Positions 14,765-20,335 of a stretch of 20,335 nt of DNA are shown piece after piece. The stretch spans positions 1 to 20,335 of the forward strand of contig CAJUSZ010000038.1 of assembly GCA_910589425.1 (NCBI GenBank). The letters run 5' to 3'. Under the pieces are notes generated by a model. It made no database searches and was not told the DNA's origin. It saw nothing but the letters and a program-made list of their open reading frames with translations. The position numbers and the translations under genes were made by a program. The DNA is from an uncultured Muribaculaceae bacterium (GTDB lineage Bacteria; Bacteroidota; Bacteroidia; Bacteroidales; Muribaculaceae). Every line of letters begins with the position of its first letter. The stretch's first letter is position 1.

Positions 14765-15865
14765 TCAGTCTGTGAGTATCATCCGTCGCGACTCGATCTC
14801 CACGCCGTCGGCGATCAGGGCGTAGACATACATCCCCGGCTGGAGGCGCGAGCCGTCGATGCTGACGCTGCTTCTGCCGCGTCCGGCGGCGTCCGCCTTG
14901 AGTACCTGCTTCCCCTGGAGGTCGTAGACCCGGATCGAGGCCTCGGTTACATCCTCGGGCAGCGTGTAGTCAATGACTGTCACGGATGTGAACGGGTTTG
15001 GGCGGTTCTGCGACAGCGAGGCGACAGTGGCGCCGTCCTGACGCATTCCCGGGGCGGAGCGGCGCTGCTCCTGTGCTTCAGGCGCCGTCAGCTCCGCGAC
15101 CTGCGCCCGCAGATCCTTGACAGCCTTGACAAGGATGGGGATGAAGCCGATGTAGTCGACGCTCAGATAGCCGTCGGCGTCCTCGCTTACAAGATCGGGG
15201 AAGACCTCGCGCACCTCCTGGGCCACGAAGCCGTAGCGCGTGCGTGGGTCGGGGGCGGCCGGAGGAGGAACGACGGAGCCGTCGCCGGAGGCGGCTTTCA
15301 TGACGCCCTGCGGCGAGGCCGATGTCAGACGGTAGCTGACCGGGGTGATCCCGTCAAGGTCGGAGGCCGGGGAACCGATCTCCTCTATGTCGCTTTTCAG
15401 GCGGCTGTCGGAAGCGATGCGCACGCCGTTGACACGCAGGTCGGTGAAGAAAGTGAAGAAGTCGTTGTTGGTCAGGCAGCGGAATATCTCGCCGCGGCTG
15501 TCCTCGTAGCGTATGCCCGAGGTGCCGCGCAGAAGCAGGCGGTTGGAGTCGGCGGTGCCGCCCCATTCCCCGACCGAGACATTGCGCCGGTCGCCGAACG
15601 TGATGTAGCCGCCGCTGTTGTTCTTCATCCTGCCGAGTACGTTGATGGCGGCCAGGGTGTCAAGCGGGACTGTGGCATCTCCAGCCGAAGTGCCGGGAAA
15701 ACCCTTTTCCGCTCCTGTGGAAAGTAAAAAAGGAATGCTGTCCGGAAAATAGCTGTTTGTCTGGTCAGGTCCGGCGACGAGCTGGCCGCGTTCGTTGACT
15801 GTGATCTGCGCCGAGGCGGCCACGGTGAACAGCAGTGAGGCTGTCAAAAAGTAGATTTTCTTCAT
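14765..15865 (-). CDS. Secreted S74-chaperone (tail-fibre-like) protein with T9SS sorting domain
   Basis: 366 aa. Signal peptide MKKIYFLTASLLFTVAASAQ, a short fibre-like part, then a peptidase S74 / endosialidase chaperone domain: ASDSRLKSDIEEI at 151-163, RYGFVAQEVREVFPDLV at 210-226, YLSVDYIGFIPILVKAVKDL at 233-252 followed by a short coiled coil. The Ser152-Lys157 spacing matches the self-cleaving Ser-Lys pair known from phage endosialidase chaperones. The C-terminus is a type A T9SS domain (NRPNPFTSVTVIDYTLPE at 287-304, YDLQGKQV, LQPGMYVY, final strand RRMILTD). The frame is open up to 15913, but that ATG lies in the promoter -7 box; ATG 15865 heads the signal peptide. First gene of the exported cluster. 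Confidence 0.88.
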   Translation of the reverse strand: MKKIYFLTASLLFTVAASAQITVNERGQLVAGPDQTNSYFPDSIPFLLSTGAEKGFPGTSAGDATVPLDTLAAINVLGRMKNNSGGYITFGDRRNVSVGEWGGTADSNRLLLRGTSGIRYEDSRGEIFRCLTNNDFFTFFTDLRVNGVRIASDSRLKSDIEEIGSPASDLDGITPVSYRLTSASPQGVMKAASGDGSVVPPPAAPDPRTRYGFVAQEVREVFPDLVSEDADGYLSVDYIGFIPILVKAVKDLRAQVAELTAPEAQEQRRSAPGMRQDGATVASLSQNRPNPFTSVTVIDYTLPEDVTEASIRVYDLQGKQVLKADAAGRGRSSVSIDGSRLQPGMYVYALIADGVEIESRRMILTD

Positions 15866-15910
15866 AGGACTGTGAGTTTTAGGGAAGAGGATTCGGTCCC
15901 TCTCCGGCAG

Positions 15911-15942
15911 CAAAGATAATACACCGGGAGGGATTTTGCAAA
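15911..15942 (-). promoter_or_regulatory. Promoter for the secreted-protein cluster
   Basis: On the minus strand: TTTG (15939-15942), 20-nt spacer, TATCTTTG (15911-15918). A full match to the Bacteroidetes promoter. Transcription should start about 15904, leaving a leader of about 40 nt before ATG 15865, which settles the start choice for that gene. Confidence 0.8.
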
Positions 15943-16110
15943 TAATCTGTAAACTTTTATCAAGAAAATGTTTCCGTATAAAAAGTGAATAAAGCGTGTA
16001 TAATTGACAAAGTTTAAATAACCGCCCCTTAAATTATCATAATGTAATCCGGCGGAGAGGGCGACACCTGAAACCAGTGCCTGAAAGTAGCAAATTGTCA
16101 AAAGTCTGTT

Positions 16111-16128
16111 TGTCGATAATTGTTGACA
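16111..16128. promoter_or_regulatory. Imperfect palindrome, possible operator
   Basis: TGTCGATAATTGTTGACA matches its own reverse complement at 14 of 18 positions, centred on AATT, upstream of the acyltransferase promoter. Could bind a dimeric regulator; could also be chance in AT-rich sequence. Confidence 0.2.
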
Positions 16129-16173
16129 GGCGGGGGAGCGGTTGGTCTGAAAAGCTGTATTTCAGGTCGTGGC

Positions 16174-16205
16174 TGTGCGGATGTTGAGGATTTTTTGTAA
16201 TTTTG
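16174..16205 (+). promoter_or_regulatory. Promoter for the acyltransferase operon
   Basis: TAATTTTG at 16198-16205 is an exact TAnnTTTG -7 box. With a 20-nt spacer the -33 position is TGTG (16174-16177), one mismatch from TTTG. Transcription would start near 16212, 50 nt before ATG 16263. Confidence 0.6.
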
Positions 16206-16262
16206 CAAAGGAGAAGAATCCGGTCCGGGATGTATGGCCGGAATCTATTGGCTGACACCAAG

Positions 16263-17210
16263 ATGAAAGATGAAAAGTTAATCAACGAGGAGATAGCGCA
16301 GCAGAACGAGGCCCTTGCAAAGGGGATCGATCTGCCCGAGGGTTCGCCCGGCGCCCCGTTCGGCACACGCGGCGGACGGCGTTGCCTTGTGCGTCCGGAT
16401 GTGATGACGGTCGATGATGTGATAGCCGCCGTGCCGCGTCTTGCCGGCCGGCGCCATACGCTGGAAAGGATAATGAATCTTCTCTGGATGGACAAGGTGA
16501 ACTTTGTCCACGGAAAATATTGCTATGAGGAGGGGATTCCGTTTGCCCATCTTCTGATCGAGCAGCAGTTCCGCATCCGTCTCAGGATCGACAATGAGGA
16601 GATTCTGGACCGTTTCCCCACCGGGCCGTTTATCACCGTGAGCAACCATCCTTTCGGGGCGCTCGACGGCATCCTGCTGCTGCATATTCTCGGCGGCAAG
16701 CGTCCGGATTTCCGGGTGATGGTCAACATGTTCCTCAACTATCTGAGCGCCATGCGCCCGTCGTTCATCGCCGTGGATCCCTCCAAAAGCGATGATCCGG
16801 AGAAGCGCCGGGCCACGATGCAGGGGATCAAGGAGGCGATGCGCCATCTGAAAGAGGGACATCCGATGGGATTCTTCCCAGCCGGCGCCGTGTCCAAGAT
16901 CGACCGTTCCCTCAGGATACGCGACCGGGAATGGCAGCCCTCCATCATCCGCCTCATCAAGCAGATGAAAGTGCCCGTGATCCCGGTCTATTTCCACGGC
17001 CACAACGGGACGTTCTTCAACATCCTCGGCCTGATCGACTGGCGGCTGCGGACGCTGCGTCTGCCCCGCGAACTCTTCAACAAGACGGGCAAGGAGGTGA
17101 GAGTCAGCATCGGCGAGCCGATCATGCCCGACAGACAGGCGGATTTCACCGACATCGGAGAGTTCGGAAAGTTTCTGCGCAAAAGTACAGACGACCTGCG
17201 CCACACCTAA
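16263..17210 (+). CDS. PlsC-family lysophospholipid/acylglycerol acyltransferase
   Basis: 315 aa. Acyltransferase motif I is NHPFGALDG at 128-136 with five residues between His129 and Asp135, one more than the usual HX4D, as I recall for the hemolysin/OlsA-like branch. Motif III region is FFPAGAVSK at 204-212, followed by VPVIPVYFHG at 237-246 (motif IV). It transfers acyl groups to a lysolipid at the inner membrane; in Bacteroides a related enzyme (GlsA) O-acylates glycine lipids, but the partner N-acyltransferase is not beside it here, so I do not name it. ATG 16263 is preferred; ATG 16230 would add 11 residues. The sigma-54 activator begins 30 bp downstream. Confidence 0.82.
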   Translation: MKDEKLINEEIAQQNEALAKGIDLPEGSPGAPFGTRGGRRCLVRPDVMTVDDVIAAVPRLAGRRHTLERIMNLLWMDKVNFVHGKYCYEEGIPFAHLLIEQQFRIRLRIDNEEILDRFPTGPFITVSNHPFGALDGILLLHILGGKRPDFRVMVNMFLNYLSAMRPSFIAVDPSKSDDPEKRRATMQGIKEAMRHLKEGHPMGFFPAGAVSKIDRSLRIRDREWQPSIIRLIKQMKVPVIPVYFHGHNGTFFNILGLIDWRLRTLRLPRELFNKTGKEVRVSIGEPIMPDRQADFTDIGEFGKFLRKSTDDLRHT

Positions 17211-17240
17211 GCGGGACAGGAGAAAAAGATCAGCCATCAA

Positions 17241-18446
17241 GTGAAACAAAACAGAGACACCATATCGCCCGAGGCGCTGCGGGCAAAACAGCGCTTCTCG
17301 ATCGTAGGCAATTCCCCGTTGCTCAACCAGGCCGTGGAGCGCGCGCTCAAAGTGGCGCCGATCGACCTCTCGGTGCTTGTCAGCGGCGAGAGCGGAAGCG
17401 GAAAGGAATTCTTTCCCAAGATCATCCACTATTTCGGGGCAAGAAAGCACAAAAAATACATAGCGGTCAATTGCGGAGCCATCCCCGAGGGAACCATCGA
17501 CAGCGAGCTTTTCGGCCACGAGAAAGGGAGCTTCACCGGCGCGATCAGCGCCCGCAAGGGATATTTCGAGGAGGCCGATGGAGGCACTATCTTTCTCGAC
17601 GAGGTGGCCGAGCTACCGCTGACCACACAGGCGCGACTGCTGAGAGTGCTTGAGTCGGGCGAGTTTCTAAAGGTAGGCTCGTCGACGGTGCAGAAGACCG
17701 ACATCCGTGTGGTGGCGGCCACCAATGTGGATCTGCTGAAGGCCGTGGCCAACGGGAAATTCCGCGAGGATCTCTATTACCGTCTCTCGACAATCATCAT
17801 CCGCGTCCCCAACCTTCACGACCGCGGATCCGACATCGCGCTTCTGGCCCGGAAGTTCGCAAGGGATTTCTCGGAGAAATATATGACGGCCCCTATCTCT
17901 TTCTCCGCCGACGCGCAGCATCTGATGGAACTTTACCGGTGGCCAGGGAATGTGAGGCAGCTGAAAAACGTGGTGGAACAGCTCGCCCTTTTCCACGACG
18001 GCACTGAAGTGGACCGCGACACACTCGCCCACGCTCTTCCTCCGTCGGGCGGAACCGCCATCCCAGCCTGCCGCGAAGACCGGTTCAGCTACGAGAAAGA
18101 GCGCGAGCTTCTGTGGCAGACGGTGATGAGGATGCAGGGTGAGATAGGCTCGCTGCGGGCCGAGATGGCGTCGTTGAGGGAGGCCGGCGGGATTGTGGTC
18201 GACGCTCCCTCGTCGGAGGTGGGCGCTGCCGCGGAGCCGTTTCCTCCGGTGCGGTCCATTATCCGCTATGAGTCGCCGGCCGACATCGTGGCGCAGGCTC
18301 CTACGTCGTTCGAGGACTCGGAAAGAGCTATAATCGAGGCGGCACTGAAGCGCAACGACGGCAACCGCCAGCGCACAGCCGACGAACTCAATATCTCGGC
18401 GCGCACGCTTTATCGTAAAATCAAAGAACTCGGAATCACATCATGA
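17241..18446 (+). CDS. Sigma-54-dependent Fis-type transcriptional activator without receiver domain
   Basis: 401 aa, GTG start. The AAA+ sigma-54 interaction domain begins almost at the N-terminus (about 18-250): Walker A GESGSGKE at 49-56, the sigma-54 contact loop as GSFTGA at 96-101 (canonical GAFTGA), Walker B GGTIFLDE at 114-121, arginine-finger region FREDLYYRL at 174-182 and WPGNVRQL at 234-241. A short coiled stretch follows (about 283-315), then a Fis-type helix-turn-helix at about 360-398 (NRQRTADELNISARTLYRKI). With no receiver, GAF or PAS domain, control must come from expression, a partner or the N-terminal 20 residues. Its stop overlaps the lptE start by 4 nt. Likely targets are sigma-54 promoters elsewhere. 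Confidence 0.93.
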   Translation: MKQNRDTISPEALRAKQRFSIVGNSPLLNQAVERALKVAPIDLSVLVSGESGSGKEFFPKIIHYFGARKHKKYIAVNCGAIPEGTIDSELFGHEKGSFTGAISARKGYFEEADGGTIFLDEVAELPLTTQARLLRVLESGEFLKVGSSTVQKTDIRVVAATNVDLLKAVANGKFREDLYYRLSTIIIRVPNLHDRGSDIALLARKFARDFSEKYMTAPISFSADAQHLMELYRWPGNVRQLKNVVEQLALFHDGTEVDRDTLAHALPPSGGTAIPACREDRFSYEKERELLWQTVMRMQGEIGSLRAEMASLREAGGIVVDAPSSEVGAAAEPFPPVRSIIRYESPADIVAQAPTSFEDSERAIIEAALKRNDGNRQRTADELNISARTLYRKIKELGITS

Positions 18447-18994
18447 TATTCACAGACATCATCACCCGCCGCGCCCGTCTGCTCAGGGCGTCGTATCCGC
18501 TCGCAGCCGCAGTTGCGGTCATCCTCCTGTGCGCGGGGTGCATCCCCTCGTTCAGAATGAACGGATCGGCGATCAACTATGACATCTACAAGACCATCAA
18601 CGTAGGGGAATTCCCGATCCGCGCCGCGCTCGTCTATCCGCCGCTGCAACAGACGTTCGAGAATCAGCTTCTCGACTACATAGCCCGCAACACGCGCCTG
18701 CAGGAGACCGACGGGACATCTGACATAGAGCTTACCGGCGAGATAACCGGCTATTCGCTTTCCCCTCAGGCCGTGGGCACCGACGCCTACGCCACGGAGA
18801 CGCGTCTGACGATCACGGTCAGGGTGAAATATACCGACAACAAGAATCCGGCCAAGAATGTGGACCAGACGTTCTCGGCCTACAGGCAGTTTTCCGCCGA
18901 TCTGCTCCTGACCGATGTTCAGGACCAATTGTGCCAGGACATATCGGAAGAGCTTGTCAACCTGATCTTCAACGCCACACTCGGAGACTGGTGA
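18443..18994 (+). CDS. lptE: LptE-like outer-membrane lipoprotein
   Basis: 183 aa. N-terminal hydrophobic helix followed by LLCAGC, with Cys33 as the likely lipidated residue (Cys rather than Leu at -3 of the lipobox). The rest follows the LptE pattern: FPIRAALVYPPLQQTFENQL, a TRLQ turn, DIELTGEITGYSLSP, RLTITVRVKYTDN, and a closing segment ISEELVNLIFNATLGDW. LptE plugs the LptD barrel and helps insert LPS in the outer membrane. The gene order sigma-54 activator, lptE, TPR-like protein, secG is the usual Bacteroidales one. ATG overlaps the activator stop (ATGA). LptE sequences are very divergent, so the call leans partly on neighbourhood. Confidence 0.82.
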   Translation: MIFTDIITRRARLLRASYPLAAAVAVILLCAGCIPSFRMNGSAINYDIYKTINVGEFPIRAALVYPPLQQTFENQLLDYIARNTRLQETDGTSDIELTGEITGYSLSPQAVGTDAYATETRLTITVRVKYTDNKNPAKNVDQTFSAYRQFSADLLLTDVQDQLCQDISEELVNLIFNATLGDW

Positions 18995-19026
18995 AAAATC
19001 CTCATAACAATCAAAATCCACCCGAC

Positions 19027-19701
19027 ATGACACCTCTCGAAGCCCTTGCCTGCGGGCAGCCTCTTCCGGCGGAGCAGCTTGAAGCCCTCGCTGAAGAATA
19101 TCCATATTTCGCGTCGCCACTTCTGCGGCGGCTAAGCCTGCCCGTTACAGCCGGGGAGCGCCGGGAGCTGAGGATGCGGGTGGCCGCCATAGTCGGCTCG
19201 CGCGACACCCTGGCCGCGCTTTTCGGCGAGGAGCCAGAGGAATTCGCCGCGTTCTATCCCGACGAGCGGAAGCCTGAGCTTTCCACAGAAGACACCATCG
19301 AGTCTTTCCTCGACCGCTTCGGCGACAATCTCGAATCGCAGGCCGAGACCGGGGGGCTTGTCCCTGTGGCTCCGCCGCAGATAGACTATGCGGCGACGAT
19401 GCTCGCCGACAGCCAGCCGGCTTCGTACGCGGCCGACGACCAGACCTCCTCGATGCTCGATTCCTTCCTCGGCGCCCCCGGCTCTGTCTCCGCGGATCCG
19501 GAACCGCAACAGCCTGCGGAGAGCGCCGCACTCACCGAATCGTTCGCCCGGATTATGATAAAAAATCATAATTATCGCAAGGCGTTGGAAATTATAGAGG
19601 CGCTTAACTTGAATAATCCGGAAAAAAGTGTTTACTTTGCAGACCAAATCCGGTTTCTGCGGAAATTGATTTTAATTGAATCTAAAAAAACATCCAAATA
19701 A
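19027..19701 (+). CDS. Conserved TPR-like hypothetical protein
   Basis: 224 aa from ATG 19027; a GTG at 18991 overlapping the lptE stop (GTGA) would add 12 residues and is a real alternative because such overlaps are common here. N-terminal helical part (about 1-90), an acidic, Ala/Pro/Gln-rich middle with FLDRFGDN, and a C-terminal TPR-like helix pair (SFARIMIKNHNYRKALEIIE, then LNLNNPEKSVYFADQIRFLRKL). The tail is conserved in Bacteroidetes proteins encoded between lptE and secG. The last 150 bases are more AT-rich than the rest of the gene. No signal peptide. Possibly an interaction protein for envelope biogenesis; function unknown. Confidence 0.72.
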   Translation: MTPLEALACGQPLPAEQLEALAEEYPYFASPLLRRLSLPVTAGERRELRMRVAAIVGSRDTLAALFGEEPEEFAAFYPDERKPELSTEDTIESFLDRFGDNLESQAETGGLVPVAPPQIDYAATMLADSQPASYAADDQTSSMLDSFLGAPGSVSADPEPQQPAESAALTESFARIMIKNHNYRKALEIIEALNLNNPEKSVYFADQIRFLRKLILIESKKTSK

Positions 19702-19707
19702 ACAAAA

Positions 19708-20016
19708 ATGTATATTTTTTTCAGTATTCTGATCGTAATCGCTTCGCTGCTCCTCGTCGGGGCTGTCCTCATTCAGAAATCCAAAGGGGGAGGACTTGCT
19801 TCCAACTATGCCAGCGGCAACCAGTACATGGGCTACCGTAAGACCACCGACTTCATCGAGAAAGCCACGTGGACACTTGCCATCGTGATCTGTGTGCTGA
19901 GCATCTGCTCATCTTTCGCGGTGAAGACTCCGGTCAACGTCTCCTCCATCAAGCAGGCTCCTGCCCAGACCACAGCACCCGCACCGGCACCCGCGCAGCA
20001 GGCACCCGCTAAATAA
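19708..20016 (+). CDS. secG: Preprotein translocase subunit SecG
   Basis: 102 aa. Two membrane helices (about 3-21 and 54-72) joined by a loop with the family signature QKSKGGGLASNY at 23-34. SecG is the small SecYEG subunit that assists translocation across the inner membrane. A low-complexity Ala/Pro/Gln tail (about 83-102) follows the second helix, longer than in minimal SecG. The gene starts 6 bp after the previous stop, closing the envelope-related operon, and a strong hairpin follows at 20061-20094. Confidence 0.93.
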   Translation: MYIFFSILIVIASLLLVGAVLIQKSKGGGLASNYASGNQYMGYRKTTDFIEKATWTLAIVICVLSICSSFAVKTPVNVSSIKQAPAQTTAPAPAPAQQAPAK

Positions 20017-20060
20017 GCATACCCGCAGTCGGGCACACAGCCCGCAAGACATAATCTTTC

Positions 20061-20094
20061 CCCCGGACAAGCCCCGAGTCGGTTCTGTCCGGGG
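20061..20094 (+). terminator. Hairpin after secG
   Basis: Perfect 9-bp stem: CCCCGGACA (20061-20069) with TGTCCGGGG (20086-20094), 16-nt loop, 44 nt after the secG stop. No T-run follows, so it may act with Rho or as a transcript-end stabiliser. Confidence 0.6.
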
Positions 20095-20110
20095 AATGAT
20101 GGTATATGCG

Positions 20111-20188
20111 ATTATCAAGGATTATCAAGGATTATCAGAATCAGTTTGTCGTAGAGAAGTTCACTGGAAGTAGAAGTTCACCGGGAGT
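20111..20188. repeat. Two short tandem repeats
   Basis: ATTATCAAGG occurs twice and then a third time truncated (ATTATCA) at 20111-20137. Right after, a 17-bp unit starting AGAAGTTCAC occurs twice in tandem (20155-20171 and 20172-20188) with 15 of 17 bases equal. Confidence 0.8.
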
Positions 20189-20283
20189 GTTTTGCTTAAC
20201 ATAGATTAATTTATAGGCGATCCGGAGGCTTATCGCGTTTATTTGGCCCGCGGATAGCACCGCGGTTAAATATTTTTCGTATA

Positions 20284-20334
20284 TTTCCCATCTTTGACAC
20301 CTTATAGGAGATAAAACCGACATTATCGTCTGAT
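20284..20334. repeat. Right copy of the 51-bp end inverted repeat
   Basis: Exact reverse complement of positions 1-51. It lies about 270 bp beyond the secG stop. Genes at both ends of the window point towards their own copy of the repeat. Confidence 0.9.
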
Positions 20335-20335
20335 T

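Larger units (their letters stand above)
15866..16262. other. Divergent intergenic region with two promoters
   Basis: About 400 bp without a gene, between the secreted S74 protein (minus) and the acyltransferase (plus). It is AT-rich relative to its surroundings in its middle part and holds the minus-strand promoter at 15911-15942, the plus-strand promoter at 16174-16205, and an imperfect palindrome at 16111-16128. No small gene or structured RNA recognised. Confidence 0.7.
20017..20335. other. 319-bp gene-free end of window
   Basis: Holds a terminator-like hairpin (20061-20094), a 10-bp triplicated repeat (20111-20137), a 17-bp tandem pair (20155-20188), a small CCGCGG-ATAGCA-CCGCGG hairpin (20248-20265) and the right copy of the end inverted repeat. 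No convincing gene. Confidence 0.7.

Noticed and set aside
15866..15913. Upstream ATG at 15913 for the S74/T9SS protein
   Set aside because: That ATG falls in the -7 promoter element and would bury the signal peptide behind 16 residues.
16278..17519. 413-codon open frame on the minus strand, longer than the gene it covers
   Set aside because: It spans the acyltransferase and the start of the sigma-54 gene, both with clear motifs and promoter support; its own product shows no recognisable domain.

Overview
The window looks like a piece of a Bacteroidales chromosome, probably Muribaculaceae or a close relative. Family assignment is inference; the order is better supported. Evidence: several start regions carry the Bacteroidetes-type promoter (TTTG, about 20 nt, TAnnTTTG); Shine-Dalgarno sites are not evident; gene neighbourhoods such as recF-DUF721 and sigma-54 activator-lptE-TPR-secG are typical of the order; and there are a type IX secretion (T9SS) sorting domain and a C25 (gingipain-type) peptidase. 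Most of the window is GC-rich with tight spacing and many 4-base ATGA start/stop overlaps. No tRNA, rRNA, CRISPR array, transposase or integrase was seen.

Layout. Positions 91-1964 (minus): pfkA followed by a small ion-channel protein. Positions 2123-3670 (plus): a HAD phosphatase and ribF, 3 nt apart. Positions 3671-10459 (plus): a very good promoter followed by a long co-directional run: upp, recF, DUF721/DciA-like, 4HBT thioesterase, CBS-less arabinose-5-phosphate isomerase, helical-repeat protein, ribH, and then an AAA ATPase plus HNH nuclease pair that I read as the Septu anti-phage system (ptuA, ptuB), joined to ribH by a 4-base overlap. Positions 10633-15865 (minus): an exported-protein cluster read from its own strong promoter: an S74-chaperone/T9SS-CTD protein, a C25 peptidase, and two related secreted proteins with a duplicated C-terminal tail. 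Positions 16263-20016 (plus): PlsC-type acyltransferase, sigma-54 activator without a receiver domain, LptE-like lipoprotein, a TPR-like protein and secG.

How the parts fit. The plus-strand blocks are mostly core physiology: glycolysis, flavin synthesis (ribF, ribH and perhaps the HAD protein as a pathway phosphatase), pyrimidine salvage, DNA repair and replication, Kdo/LPS supply (isomerase, LptE), membrane lipid acylation and protein export (SecG). Two accessory modules sit among them. Septu is translationally coupled to the riboflavin operon. The secreted-protein cluster has lower GC in its middle and carries signs of duplication and decay.

Structures not explained by genes: (i) a perfect 51-bp inverted repeat at the two extreme ends of the window; (ii) three arrays of a 7-bp AGTACNN repeat that run through the stop codons of ptuB and the two small secreted proteins and encode their last residues; (iii) a 27-codon remnant of a secreted-protein C-terminus next to one array; (iv) small tandem repeats and a hairpin after secG. 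The best candidate for a notable system is the ribH-coupled Septu pair; the heptamer arrays are the best candidate for an undescribed sequence feature.
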